64,000 nt of DNA from Rhodococcus koreensis (GTDB lineage Bacteria; Actinomycetota; Actinomycetes; Mycobacteriales; Mycobacteriaceae): assembly GCF_900105905.1 (NCBI RefSeq), contig NZ_FNSV01000005.1:8823501-8887500 (forward strand), in the 5' to 3' direction. Position numbers and translations under genes: made by a program. The first letter of the stretch is position 1, and each line of letters starts with the position of its first letter. The notes under the pieces were generated by a model. It saw only the letters and a program-made list of their open reading frames with translations, ran no database searches and was not told where the DNA came from. This document shows positions 1-8,078 of this stretch, piece by piece.

Positions 1-1
1 G

Positions 2-841
2 CCGGCGGCGGTGATCCTCACCGGGTCCGGCCGACTCGATCGCGACGGCGACCACGCAAAGCTCCCGATCGGTGTGAGCCGTGCCCTCGCGGACGCGTTG
101 GCTGAGAAAGGTGTCGCCTCGCTGCGATACGACAAGCGCGGGGTCGCGCACTCGGGCGGCAACTACCTGTCGGCTGGCCTGTCGGACAACATCGCGGACG
201 CCGCTGCCGCCGTCGACTGGTTGGGCACGACAGGGGGATTCGGACGCAATTCGATCGCGGTCATCGGGCACAGCGAGGGCGCCTGCCTCGCAGTGGCGCT
301 GGGAGCAGATCGGGGGGTCGACCCGGCGGCAGTGGTGCTTCTCGCGTGTCCGGCGGTGACGGGGCGGCAGGTGCTGCAATGGCAGTCGGGCAAGGCCGTC
401 GACGGCCTGCCCGCTCCGGTGCGGGCGGTCCTGCGGGCACTGCGCATCGATGTGAAGGAAAGGCAACGCGCGGCGCTCGAGAAGCTGTCCCGGAGCACCA
501 CGGACACCGCGCGGATGGGTGGTCGCCGGGTGAATGCGCGCTGGTTCCGAGAGTTTCTCGACTTCGACCCGAAACCGCTGTTGCGGGAGAACCCCGCGCC
601 GGTCCTTGCGATCACCGGAGCCAAGGACGTGCAGGTGGACCCGGCTGATCTCACGGCGATCGCCGAACTCGTGCCCGGCCAGGTCGACACCGTCCGGGTT
701 CCGGACCTGACGCATCTGATCCGACGTGACACGGCCCCGCCGTCGCTGCGCGCCTATCGGCGACTCGTGCGCGACGCCGTGGATCCGGAGGTGCTGTCGC
801 TGGTGGCCGACTGGACCGCCGGCCACCTGCGGCGTGCTTGA
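2..841 (+). CDS. alpha/beta hydrolase (5' end outside window)
   Basis: An alpha/beta-hydrolase-fold enzyme, probably cytoplasmic, substrate unknown. The frame is open through the left edge, and the first visible residues (VILTGSG, DRDGD) resemble the oxyanion-hole strand that normally lies well inside such proteins, so the N-terminus is missing. The nucleophile elbow GHSEG lies at about bases 266-280. The acid is probably the Asp in TGAKDVQVD and the base the His in DLTHLIRR near the C-terminus, so a Ser-Asp-His triad looks complete. It runs tail-to-tail into the TetR gene 22 bp away. The fold is secure; calling it an esterase or a dienelactone-hydrolase-like enzyme would be a guess. Confidence 0.8.
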   Translation, partial: PAAVILTGSGRLDRDGDHAKLPIGVSRALADALAEKGVASLRYDKRGVAHSGGNYLSAGLSDNIADAAAAVDWLGTTGGFGRNSIAVIGHSEGACLAVALGADRGVDPAAVVLLACPAVTGRQVLQWQSGKAVDGLPAPVRAVLRALRIDVKERQRAALEKLSRSTTDTARMGGRRVNARWFREFLDFDPKPLLRENPAPVLAITGAKDVQVDPADLTAIAELVPGQVDTVRVPDLTHLIRRDTAPPSLRAYRRLVRDAVDPEVLSLVADWTAGHLRRA

Positions 842-863
842 AGCAGTAGGGATCCGCCGTACG

Positions 864-1508
864 CTATCGGGCCGACAGGTTGTCGATGATCTGTGCGACG
901 TGCTGGGCGCTCATCGGGCTCTCGTCGAGGGTGTCCGCGCCGGGCCGCAGTCCCGCGATCATGATCGCCATGGCCCGGCGCCACCCTGTGTCGGTGACGC
1001 CGCGGGTTGTCGCGACGACGCCGCGCACGGACCAGAAGATGAGATCCAGGTCGGCGTCGGCGGCATCCTCGCGGATGCGCCCGTGTTGCTTGGCTCGCGC
1101 CAGGAGTTCGAACAGGATCCGTCGGTACTCGTCCCGCAGAATCGTGGTCTCGTCGTCGTTCCACATACGGGACAAACATCCTCGGTTCGACGCCAGGATG
1201 GCACCGGTACCATACAGAACCTGCTCGAGGCCTTCGCCGTCCGGCGCGGACAGGGCTTCGTCGGCAAGGGCCAGGAAGTCGTCGTATACCTGGCGAACGA
1301 GCTCACTGACCAATGCATCCTTGGTGGGGAACCGGCGGTAGAGGGTGCCGATTCCGACGCCGGCGACCCGGGCGATCTCGTCGACTCCCACATCCAGGCC
1401 GCGCTCGCTGAACACGGTCGCTGCCGCGTCGAGTAGCCGCTGCCGATTCTCCGCGGCGTCGCGGCGCAGCGCCCTTTCGCTTCCCCGAACCCTCATGTCG
1501 GACTTCAT
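864..1508 (-). CDS. TetR family transcriptional regulator
   Basis: A 214-residue TetR-type repressor. The N-terminal helix-turn-helix (about residues 15-60) has the family pattern of an ERGLDVGVDEIARVAGVG stretch followed by GTLYRRFPTKDALV; the remainder is the variable ligand-binding domain. Its ATG overlaps the stop of the upstream MFS transporter gene by four bases (ATGA), so the two are co-transcribed and translationally coupled. This is the usual layout for a drug-efflux pump and its local repressor. A palindrome just upstream of the transporter start (2997-3014) is a plausible operator. The inducer is unknown. Confidence 0.9.
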   Translation of the reverse strand: MKSDMRVRGSERALRRDAAENRQRLLDAAATVFSERGLDVGVDEIARVAGVGIGTLYRRFPTKDALVSELVRQVYDDFLALADEALSAPDGEGLEQVLYGTGAILASNRGCLSRMWNDDETTILRDEYRRILFELLARAKQHGRIREDAADADLDLIFWSVRGVVATTRGVTDTGWRRAMAIMIAGLRPGADTLDESPMSAQHVAQIIDNLSAR

Positions 1509-2980
1509 TCGGATTCGTCGCCCACCAGAGTGCCTCCCGCGACCATCGCGAGTTCCGGGTGCCGCAGTGCGGCCGACTCCTCGAGACGCGTGGTCTTGTC
1601 CCGCTTCATCGCCGGGATGAACATGGCCGCAACGGCGCCGAGGCCCACTGCTGTGCCCAGCATGACGAATCCATGGGTGTAACCGGATTCCGGCGGAACT
1701 CCCGCGGACGACGCCCCCGCGGTGACAATGCTGGCCATGAGTGCAGCGCCCACAGAGCCGCCGATCGTGCGGATGTTCGCGTTCATACCGCTGGCGACAC
1801 CGGTCTGTTCGGGTGGTACCGCTGCGACGACGACATTCGACATCGCCGAGAAGGCCAGTCCGAAGCCGATCCCGATCAATGACGTGGCGAGGTAGATGTC
1901 GATCTCGGTGTCATGCGCGAACGCCACCACGAAGTAGCCGATCGCACCCACGATCGACCCTGCGATGAGCAGGACTTTCGAACCCAGTCGAGCCGCCAGG
2001 CGGCCGGAGGCGAGTCCGAGCAGGAACATTCCCACACTCAGGGGCAGCAGCATCAGACCCGACTCGGTGACCGAAGCGCCGAAGCCGTATCCGGCGGACG
2101 TGGGTGTCTGCAGGAACTGCGGCAGGAAGCCGAATGCGGCATACATGCCGACGCCCATCAGCAGAGCCAGCAGGTTGGCCGCCCAGACGCTGCGGACCCG
2201 CATCATCCGCATGTCGATCAGCGGGTTGGCGGATCGCGCTTCGGCGACCACCCACGTCACGACGACGACCGCGGCGGCCACCAGAAGCCCGACGACGATC
2301 GGTGAGCCCCAACCCCACGTGGGCGCCTGACTCACACCGAGTAGTAGCGCGACCAGCCACCCGGACAGCAGCAGCGCGGTGAGCCAGTTGATCTTGCCGG
2401 CAGTGTGCACGGGGGAGTCGGGGATCAGGATGTGCGCGGCCACCCCCGCGAGGACGACCATGATCAGCGGAATCCAGAACAGCCAGTGGTAACTCAGCAC
2501 CGTCACGATGGGACCGGCGAGGACGATGCCGAGACCTGCACCGACAGCGGTGAGTGCGGCGATGATGCCGACTGCTCCCGCCACCTTCTCCTCGGGGAAC
2601 TCGTCGCGGATGATGCCGAACGCCAAAGGCAGCACACCGCCACCGATGCCCTGGATCACCCGAGCCGCGATCATCACCGGCAGGGACGTGGCGAGGGCGG
2701 CGAGCAGGGACCCCACCGCCAGTGCGGTGAGTGCAACGACGAACACGCGCTTCTTCCCGTGCATGTCGCCGAGGCGTCCCATGACCGGGGTGGAGATCGA
2801 CGCCGACAACAGGTAGGCGGTCAACACCCACGTGACGTCGGCCTGAGTCGTGCCCAGCGCCGACTCGAGGGTCGGCAGCACCGGAATCACCAGCGACTGC
2901 AGAAGGGCAAAGGCGCCGACACCGATAGTGAGAACGGCAAATGTCAATTGATAGTGCGTCCGCGGCGAAGCGGTTTTCAT
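1505..2980 (-). CDS. MFS transporter, DHA2 (EmrB/QacA) type
   Basis: A 491-residue, probably 14-helix proton-driven efflux transporter of the inner membrane. It shows the MFS loop motif GRLGDMHGKKRVF after helix 2 and the antiporter motif region VIQGIGGGVLPLAFGIIRDEFP. I chose the ATG at 2980 (MKTASPR) because a GGGAG ribosome site lies five bases upstream; a start 36 bases earlier lacks one. It is the first gene of a two-gene operon with the TetR regulator, overlapping it by four bases. Likely substrates are hydrophobic drugs or dyes, but nothing in the sequence fixes this. Confidence 0.9.
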   Translation of the reverse strand: MKTASPRTHYQLTFAVLTIGVGAFALLQSLVIPVLPTLESALGTTQADVTWVLTAYLLSASISTPVMGRLGDMHGKKRVFVVALTALAVGSLLAALATSLPVMIAARVIQGIGGGVLPLAFGIIRDEFPEEKVAGAVGIIAALTAVGAGLGIVLAGPIVTVLSYHWLFWIPLIMVVLAGVAAHILIPDSPVHTAGKINWLTALLLSGWLVALLLGVSQAPTWGWGSPIVVGLLVAAAVVVVTWVVAEARSANPLIDMRMMRVRSVWAANLLALLMGVGMYAAFGFLPQFLQTPTSAGYGFGASVTESGLMLLPLSVGMFLLGLASGRLAARLGSKVLLIAGSIVGAIGYFVVAFAHDTEIDIYLATSLIGIGFGLAFSAMSNVVVAAVPPEQTGVASGMNANIRTIGGSVGAALMASIVTAGASSAGVPPESGYTHGFVMLGTAVGLGAVAAMFIPAMKRDKTTRLEESAALRHPELAMVAGGTLVGDESE

Positions 2981-2996
2981 GAATACTCCCAACAAA

Positions 2997-3014
2997 GCGG
3001 AGCGTTCACTCCGC
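2997..3014. promoter_or_regulatory. candidate TetR operator before the MFS efflux gene
   Basis: GCGGAG, six spacer bases, then CTCCGC forms an inverted repeat 16 bp upstream of the transporter ATG. On the minus strand it directly follows a GATATG sequence that could be a -10 element, a position where repressor binding would block transcription. Assignment to the co-transcribed TetR protein is inference. Confidence 0.45.
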
Positions 3015-3028
3015 ATATCGGGAATCTA

Positions 3029-3739
3029 TCATTCGACGCGATGCGGGTGCGCGATCCCGGTCAGTTGGGACCTTTGCGTCCGACGAGGTGGAAGATTCGG
3101 CTGAGTTGGCGGTAAGGGTCTCGCCGGCTCGATCCCGCGGTCTCGGATGAGGTCGCTGAGTTCCTCGACAGTGTGGGCGTGGGTCGGAACTCCCAGCACC
3201 CCGATCTCGCTGCTGGCATCGAACGAGGCCAGGGCGTCGTCCCACCGTCGTTCGAGAGCCGGGCGCACCGCCATCGCGTGGGCGTTGCCTGCCATGATCG
3301 AGACGACTCCGCCGGCATCAGCGCACCGGCACAGTTGGTCGATCAACGGTTCCGGGTCTTCGAGGTATCCGAGCACGCCATGACGCAGCACAGCGGCGAA
3401 GCGTCGGCCGTCGAGTGCCTCGTCGGCGTTCTCGCCGTCGGCCTGTAGGAGCGTCACCCGGTGCCGGGCGTCATCGGGCAATTTCCGGAGTCGCTGCTGG
3501 GCTTTGCCCAGCATCGCCGCGGACGGGTCGAGCAGGGTCACGTCGTAGCCGGCTCGGGCGAGCGGAAACGATTGATGGCCGGCGCCGCCTCCGACGTCGA
3601 GCACCGCCGCCGGTGGTGCCGGGAGATGCTCGAGCAGTTGCTGGTGCAACACAGTGGTGCGCACGAGCCCCTTTGCCGAGGCGTAGGCCTCGTCGGCGAA
3701 ATGGTCGGCCAAACTTTCCCAGCTGTCGTCGCCCACCAC
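3029..3739 (-). CDS. SAM-dependent methyltransferase, C-terminus disrupted
   Basis: A class I methyltransferase related to the CmoM/SmtA group. The SAM-binding motif I VLDVGGGAGHQSFPLARAG is at about residues 45-63, and the acidic motif ADGENADEALDGRRFA and the LRHGVLGYLEDP stretch follow. Up to GIEPA the protein reads normally; the remaining 34 residues are Pro/Arg-rich and unlike the family. In the next frame the same DNA encodes RDPYRQLSRIFHLVGRK, which resembles the normal end of the family (compare EPYITLGRYIHVTAR in E. coli SmtA as recalled). About 40 expected residues between the two parts also seem absent. A frameshift combined with a small deletion near 3120 is the simplest explanation. 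Activity is doubtful. Confidence 0.75.
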   Translation of the reverse strand: MVGDDSWESLADHFADEAYASAKGLVRTTVLHQQLLEHLPAPPAAVLDVGGGAGHQSFPLARAGYDVTLLDPSAAMLGKAQQRLRKLPDDARHRVTLLQADGENADEALDGRRFAAVLRHGVLGYLEDPEPLIDQLCRCADAGGVVSIMAGNAHAMAVRPALERRWDDALASFDASSEIGVLGVPTHAHTVEELSDLIRDRGIEPARPLPPTQPNLPPRRTQRSQLTGIAHPHRVE

Positions 3740-3754
3740 TCCACGATATTGGGT

Positions 3755-4135
3755 TCACATCCACGGCATGTCGGGATCGAGCGGGTGGGAGATCACGCCG
3801 TCGTCGGGCTCGAGGGGGTAGTTCGCCGGGTGGAACTGGGCGCTCGAGGATCCGAAGAGGTCGGTGCCGCCCGGCTGGGTCAGCGTGGTGCCGGGCTCGA
3901 CCAAGGTGACCTGCGGGGGCCGGTCCTCGTCGGGGGCGTCGCAGGAGACCATGGGCCAGGCGTCGGCGCATCCGATGCGGTCTCGTACCTGGACGGTGTA
4001 CGGGGAAATCGCGTGTGGAGCGACCCCGTCGGCGGGTGCGGCGCCAGCGGTGGCACCTTGCGCCATCAACACCCCCAGTCCTACGGCGACGCCTGCGGCG
4101 GCTGCGACGGCGGTGCGGGTCTTGATCGAGGTCAT
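3755..4135 (-). CDS. small secreted protein of unknown function
   Basis: A 126-residue protein starting MTSIKTRT. The ATG at 4135 has an AGGAG site seven bases upstream; longer starts lack one. Residues 1 to about 34 form a classic signal peptide (basic start, Ala/Val/Gly core, AGAAPA before the mature part). The mature part is acidic, Pro-rich and has two cysteines (IGCADAWPMVSCDAP) that could form a disulfide. No enzyme motif is visible. It lies just behind the methyltransferase on the same strand with a 15-bp gap. Function unknown. Confidence 0.7.
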   Translation of the reverse strand: MTSIKTRTAVAAAAGVAVGLGVLMAQGATAGAAPADGVAPHAISPYTVQVRDRIGCADAWPMVSCDAPDEDRPPQVTLVEPGTTLTQPGGTDLFGSSSAQFHPANYPLEPDDGVISHPLDPDMPWM

Positions 4136-4219
4136 CGTGTTACTCCTGCCTGGTGGGTGAAGTCCGCGTCTTGCGAACGACACCAACTCTGCTCCGGGAG
4201 CGGGCCGGTGGTAACACCG

Positions 4220-4245
4220 ACAGGGTGGTCATCCCGCCACCCTGT
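4220..4245. terminator. hairpin between the secreted-protein gene and the aromatic transporter
   Basis: ACAGGGTGG and CCACCCTGT form a perfect 9-bp stem with an 8-base loop. It lies downstream of the transporter gene that ends at 4300 and upstream of the secreted-protein gene, so it could end transcription of the former. There is no T-run, which is common for actinobacterial terminators. Confidence 0.4.
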
Positions 4246-4258
4246 ACGGGGTCGAAAT

Positions 4259-4274
4259 CCACCCCTCGGGGTGG
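4259..4274 (-). terminator. short GC hairpin after the aromatic transporter gene
   Basis: CCACCCC-TC-GGGGTGG lies 26 bases past the transporter stop codon on the minus strand. Together with the hairpin at 4220-4245 it makes a tandem terminator candidate. The two-base loop means the innermost pairs cannot form. Confidence 0.4.
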
Positions 4275-4299
4275 TTCCTCGGAGGACAGCGGTTCGGTG

Positions 4300-5673
4300 C
4301 TACGGCTGTCGAACAGCCTGCACGCGCCGTTCGAGGGCCAGCACGCAGAAGCCGGCGACGACGAGGACAATCGCCATCGCGAAGAAGACCTCGCGGGGCG
4401 CAATGCCGGCGCTCAGCGCGGCACCGATGATCAGAGGGGCGGCGATTCCGCCGAGTCGGCCGATTCCGAGTGCCCACCCCACTCCGGTCGAGCGCATGTC
4501 GGTCGGATAGAGGACTGTCGCCAGGGCAATCACGCTCATCTGACCGCCGGTGACGCATGTCCCCGTGAGAAACGCCGCGACCAGAAGGGCCACGGTGCTG
4601 CCACCGCCGAGCGCCCATCCGAGCAGGGCCACGAATCCGGCGCCGACGAGATAGACCGTTCCGAGTGTGCGAAAAGGACTGGTGCGGTCCATGGCAGGGC
4701 CGATGAACATGGCCGCGGCGATGCCACCCACAGTAGTGAGAACAGTGCAAGCGATGACTACGCGTGCTGATTCACCCAGAGAGCCGACGATTGTCGGAAG
4801 CCAGCTCTGGATGGCATAGAACGCCGCCAGATTCGCGCCGAAGGCAAGCCAGAGCAGAAGGGTGTTCAGCAACCACCGACCTCGTACGAAGTCGAGAATC
4901 ATCGAGGCTTTCCCCTCTCCCGCGGGGTGGCTGTTGTCTGTTGCGTCTGTCAGGACGATGGCGTTGGAGGGCAAGGCGGGATCGAGCCGGCGCAGAGTGG
5001 CATTTGCGCGATCGCCGGCGCCGCGTAGGAGCAGGTATCGGGGGGACTCCGGAAAGTAACGCAGCAAGACCATCAACAGCACCAAAGGTACGGTGCCCCC
5101 GACGATGAACATCGCGCGCCATCCCCACAGCGGAATGACGAATCCGGAGACGACCCCGGCTGCGACGAATCCTAAGGCGTACCAGCAATAGATGAACATC
5201 ACGAAGGACGAGCGTCGCCGTGCCGGTGTGAACTCACTGACAATTCCGACGAGACTGGGAATGGCAGCGCCGAGTCCAGCCCCTGTGAGGAATCGCAGTG
5301 CGATCAATTGAAGCGGCGATTCTGCGAATGCGCACAGCAGGGTCAAAATACCGAACATCGCGGTGCAGACGATGACCGCGCGTCGCTGTCCGGATCGATG
5401 AGCGAGCGGTGCCAGGCACAGGTAGCCGACCATGAGGCCGACGATGGCCGCGGAAAAGATTGGCCCGAGGGAGGAAACGGGCAGCCCCCACTCGCGTGCG
5501 ATGGCCGGGGCCGCGAAGCTGATCGACTGGGTGTCGAAGCCGTCGAGAAACATGACTGCGCCTGCGAGAGCGAGGAGGAGGTAGTGGAAGCGGCCCACGG
5601 GCCGCCCGTCGATGAGTTCACCGACGCGGACCCCGGTGACGGATGCATGCGAACTGGAGAGTTCAGAGGCCAT
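4300..5673 (-). CDS. MFS aromatic-acid/H+ symporter (AAHS family)
   Basis: A 457-residue, 12-helix importer for aromatic carboxylates. The first helix carries LDGFDTQSISFAAPAI, the AAHS signature with the DGxD acidic pair of PcaK and BenK, and RFLTGAGLGAAIPS follows. The middle loop (about residues 220-260) contains DPALPSNAIVLTDATDN as in the family. Its start lies 127 bp from the nearer of two copies of an operator shared with the regulator region at 8.0-8.1 kb. With the nitroreductase and lyase-like genes downstream, the probable cargo is a nitro- or hydroxy-benzoate. Membrane topology and family are clear; the exact substrate is inferred from neighbours. Confidence 0.88.
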   Translation of the reverse strand: MASELSSSHASVTGVRVGELIDGRPVGRFHYLLLALAGAVMFLDGFDTQSISFAAPAIAREWGLPVSSLGPIFSAAIVGLMVGYLCLAPLAHRSGQRRAVIVCTAMFGILTLLCAFAESPLQLIALRFLTGAGLGAAIPSLVGIVSEFTPARRRSSFVMFIYCWYALGFVAAGVVSGFVIPLWGWRAMFIVGGTVPLVLLMVLLRYFPESPRYLLLRGAGDRANATLRRLDPALPSNAIVLTDATDNSHPAGEGKASMILDFVRGRWLLNTLLLWLAFGANLAAFYAIQSWLPTIVGSLGESARVVIACTVLTTVGGIAAAMFIGPAMDRTSPFRTLGTVYLVGAGFVALLGWALGGGSTVALLVAAFLTGTCVTGGQMSVIALATVLYPTDMRSTGVGWALGIGRLGGIAAPLIIGAALSAGIAPREVFFAMAIVLVVAGFCVLALERRVQAVRQP

Positions 5674-5800
5674 TGCGACTTCACTTTCGCTCAGGTGCGA
5701 GTTGAGTTGATTGTTGGTTCAGAGGCCCTCGTCACGCGTTGTCAGCTGTTCTGGGTGCGGACGGTGGATCGGGGCCGGTGATGAGAACCATAGAGGCGTC

Positions 5801-5829
5801 TTTCGTTACAGTCAATAGCTGTAACGAAA
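5801..5829. promoter_or_regulatory. operator copy 1 of the nitroaromatic regulon
   Basis: TTTCGTTACAG and CTGTAACGAAA form a perfect 11-bp inverted repeat around TCAATAG. The core CGTTAC-N11-GTAACG recurs at 5839-5861, 7996-8018 and 8079-8101. It lies in the divergent region between the AAHS transporter and the DoxX gene, so one site could serve both promoters. The likely binder is the TetR protein at 8122-8772. Confidence 0.8.
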
Positions 5830-5838
5830 CACCAATTA

Positions 5839-5861
5839 CGTTACGCATCTTGACTGTAACG
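5839..5861. promoter_or_regulatory. operator copy 2 of the nitroaromatic regulon
   Basis: CGTTAC, eleven bases, GTAACG. It has the same core and spacing as copy 1 and is centred 35 bp from it, a little over three helical turns, which would place two repressor dimers on nearly the same DNA face. Confidence 0.75.
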
Positions 5862-5964
5862 ATACGTGAATCTAGGCTTCGACCGCTGGAGATCGGCGTG
5901 AACTCGGTGCGGGGCACTCGATGCCGCCGCGGCCGATCTACCCAACATCCCGAAGGAGAAACCA

Positions 5965-6087
5965 TTGAGCACGGAAGATGCGGTCGCAGAGGCGATTCGC
6001 GTGGTACATCGTCTGTCGTCGACACGGGTGATCGGAGAAGTCGAAGCCGTCTCTGTGGGGCCGGTCGCTGGGAGGTTGCAGCGATGA
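5965..6087 (+). CDS. candidate 40-residue ORF coupled to the DoxX gene
   Basis: A TTG start with an AAGGAG site five to ten bases upstream opens a 40-codon frame (MSTEDAVAEAIRVVHRLSS...) whose TGA overlaps the ATG of the DoxX gene as ATGA. Site spacing and overlap are those of a real translationally coupled gene. The product looks like a short amphipathic helix followed by a beta-like tail (RVIGEVEAVSV); I do not recognise it. It could be a small protein, a coupling leader, or the remnant of a longer gene. Confidence 0.4.
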   Translation: MSTEDAVAEAIRVVHRLSSTRVIGEVEAVSVGPVAGRLQR

Positions 6088-6596
6088 ACTCGTTCGATCT
6101 CGCCATGCTGCTGCTGCGCGTCACACTCGGCCTGACAATGGCTGCTCATGGATGCCACAAGATCTTTCTCGGTGGCCGAATTTCAGGTAACGCCAAGTGG
6201 TTCGAAAGCTTGGGTATGCGTCCAGGCATGCTGCATGCTCGGGTGGCTGCCGGGACGGAGATCGTCGCGGGTCTCGGCCTGGCGGCGGGCCTCTTCACCA
6301 CCGCTGCGGCGGCAGTGGTGGTGGCGCTGATGCTGGTTGCCGCGTGGACGGTGCACCGCACCAAGGGCTTCTATGTCATGGGCTCAGGTTGGGAATACAC
6401 TTTTGTCATAGCGGTATCGGCGGTGTGTGTTGCGGTGCTCGGTGCAGGACGAGTCAGTCTCGAGCAGTGGGTGTTCGGTGGCAATCCGGTCGATGGATGG
6501 GCCGGTCTCGTCATTGCGGCCGGTGCGGGAATTCTCGGCGGAGTAGGACAATTGGCGCTGTTCTATCGGCCCTCGAAGGTCACGGTGGGCGCATAG
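6084..6596 (+). CDS. DoxX family membrane protein
   Basis: A 170-residue four-helix membrane protein of the DoxX type. It shows the family opening LLLRVTLGLTMAAHGCHKIF, then GMLHARVAAGTEIVAGLGLAAG and a helix with MGSGWEYTFVIAVSAVCVAVLG. The ATG at 6084 has GGAGG upstream; the longer in-frame extension to 5739 runs through the operators and is rejected. DoxX proteins are quinone- or redox-associated subunits of poorly defined role. It lies 223 bp after the second operator, so it is probably induced together with the transporter and the nitroreductase. Confidence 0.85.
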   Translation: MNSFDLAMLLLRVTLGLTMAAHGCHKIFLGGRISGNAKWFESLGMRPGMLHARVAAGTEIVAGLGLAAGLFTTAAAAVVVALMLVAAWTVHRTKGFYVMGSGWEYTFVIAVSAVCVAVLGAGRVSLEQWVFGGNPVDGWAGLVIAAGAGILGGVGQLALFYRPSKVTVGA

Positions 6597-6613
6597 GAAT
6601 GTGAAACCGGTTG

Positions 6614-6642
6614 TGGCCCCCACGCGAAACGCGTGGGGGCCA
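6614..6642. terminator. bidirectional terminator between DoxX and nitroreductase genes
   Basis: TGGCCCCCACGCG and CGCGTGGGGGCCA form a perfect 13-bp stem with an AAA loop, exactly between two convergent stop codons. It can act on both strands. Confidence 0.85.
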
Positions 6643-6647
6643 CCGTC

Positions 6648-7397
6648 CTATGGGGAGTCTTCGTAGAAGGTGGTGAATGAGGCGACGGCTTCTCGGGGAG
6701 TGTGGTGCCGGCTGAGCCGGTGTTCGTTGTCTGCGTAACCCAGTGCAAGTCCACAGACGATCAGCTGGTCGTCGGGGATGTCGAGGTGCCGGCGCAAAAC
6801 CGGGTAGAAGTCGATGAACGATGCCTGAGGGCAAGTGTCGAGCCCGGCGCCGCGGGCAGCGAGCATCAATGCCTGCAGGAAGAGGCCTGCATCTACGAGC
6901 GCACCGTCGAGCGGATTCCGACTGACCGTCAGGATGATTCCGACGGGAGCGCCGAAGAAGTCGTAATTGCGGCGATGGTGGGCCAGCCTGGCTGCCGAGT
7001 CGGTTGCCGCGATGCCTAAGGCGTTGCCGTACAGGCTCTCACCGAATCGACGTCGACGAGTACGAAACGGCTCCGCCCATTCGTTCGGCTTGGGCTGGTA
7101 GTTGTACTCCCGCGTACTTACACGGTCCTCGCAGTCGTGGGCGGCGAGAAGTTCTGATGTCAGGCGCGTCTTCACTGAGCCGGTTACGACATGAACCTGC
7201 CACGGCTGGCAGTTCGAATTGCTGGCCGACCGTGCGGCCAACTCGAGTAAGTGTTCGATGTCGTCGCGGGGTACCGGTGTCGGCAGGAAGGCGCGAACAC
7301 TTCGCCTGCTCAGTAACGCCTGCTCGACTGTCATGTGTTCGATCGCACGGCGTACGGCGCGGGACGTTCGCGGGGCGGTGGTGGTCACATCACTCAT
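6648..7397 (-). CDS. nitroreductase family flavoprotein, possible nitrobenzoate reductase
   Basis: A 249-residue FMN-dependent NAD(P)H nitroreductase. The N-terminal FMN-phosphate motif RRSVRAFLP, then SASNSNCQPWQVHVV, and the C-terminal LIVCGLALGYAD with NEHRLSRHHTPREA are family landmarks. The start at 7397 (MSDVTTTAP) has AAAGGGG upstream and lies 24 bp behind the stop of the lyase-like gene, giving a two-gene operon. Because the partner resembles 4-hydroxylaminobenzoate lyase, the likely reaction is reduction of a nitrobenzoate to the hydroxylamine. The family is clear; the substrate is inferred. Confidence 0.85.
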   Translation of the reverse strand: MSDVTTTAPRTSRAVRRAIEHMTVEQALLSRRSVRAFLPTPVPRDDIEHLLELAARSASNSNCQPWQVHVVTGSVKTRLTSELLAAHDCEDRVSTREYNYQPKPNEWAEPFRTRRRRFGESLYGNALGIAATDSAARLAHHRRNYDFFGAPVGIILTVSRNPLDGALVDAGLFLQALMLAARGAGLDTCPQASFIDFYPVLRRHLDIPDDQLIVCGLALGYADNEHRLSRHHTPREAVASFTTFYEDSP

Positions 7398-7420
7398 GGA
7401 GCATGCGCCCCTTTCATTGA

Positions 7421-7933
7421 TCAGACGGTGGCGGCGGGCGTGATGTCGTAGGAGATCCGCCCAGCCGGTAGGTAGAACAGAGCGATCAGGGCACCGCCTC
7501 GGACCTCGGGGTAGTGGTGGCTCCCCGGCCCGGGTGCGGTCCAGCCTGCGCCGCACCATCCGCGCGGACCGGCCAACTCGGCGCCGGGATCAAGGGGCAC
7601 TACCAGGTTGAGTTCGCCATACGGATGCTGGTGGTACTGGCCCCGGTACCGGGAAATGCTGTTCATGTAGACCGCGGTGACGCTGAAATAGTGGAGTTCC
7701 TCGCTCGGCGATGCGATTCGGCTGCGGCGATACCTCGGTCCGTCGAGCTCCACATTCGCCGCCCACCCGTCGTCGACGCCTTCGGTGATCATCCGAGCCA
7801 GGTCGTCGTACAACTCCGTCCCGGGCCCGTAGTTGGTGTTGAGCCACCCCTCCAACTCTCCGCCCGCGGTCCGGTTCTTGACCTCGTCGAGAAACGGGAT
7901 GCTGCGATCGATCAGGGCCTGACTGGGATTCAT
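7421..7933 (-). CDS. pnbB: 4-hydroxylaminobenzoate lyase-like protein (DUF4863)
   Basis: A 170-residue protein matching my recollection of the PnbB/DUF4863 family, which converts 4-hydroxylaminobenzoate to protocatechuate and ammonia in nitrobenzoate degraders. Landmarks are ANVELDGPRYRRSRI, YRGQYHQHPYGELNLVVPL with its histidine cluster (cupin-like metal site), GWTAPGPGSHHYPEV and ALFYLPAGRISYD. The ATG at 7933 has AGGAG six bases upstream. It is the promoter-proximal gene of the operon with the nitroreductase, and a copy of the shared operator lies 63 bp upstream. The family call rests on memory of conserved blocks. Confidence 0.75.
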   Translation of the reverse strand: MNPSQALIDRSIPFLDEVKNRTAGGELEGWLNTNYGPGTELYDDLARMITEGVDDGWAANVELDGPRYRRSRIASPSEELHYFSVTAVYMNSISRYRGQYHQHPYGELNLVVPLDPGAELAGPRGWCGAGWTAPGPGSHHYPEVRGGALIALFYLPAGRISYDITPAATV

Positions 7934-7988
7934 GACGCGCTCCTGGATGAGACTTCCGCCACGTCTGTGGCTACAGCCAGACTATGAC

Positions 7989-8025
7989 GCAGTTAAGTTA
8001 CAGTCAAGAGGTGTAACGTAACTGC
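7989..8025. promoter_or_regulatory. operator copy 3 of the nitroaromatic regulon
   Basis: An AGTTAC-N11-GTAACG core (7996-8018) lies inside a longer palindrome with flanking GCAGTTA and TAACTGC. It is in the divergent region between the lyase-like gene (minus) and the TetR gene (plus), nearer the lyase promoter. The N11 spacing is identical to the other three copies. Confidence 0.8.
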
Positions 8026-8078
8026 GAACGGCGGCTCGATCGAGATGACAGCGCGATCCCGAAGCGGGGAGCAGGCTC

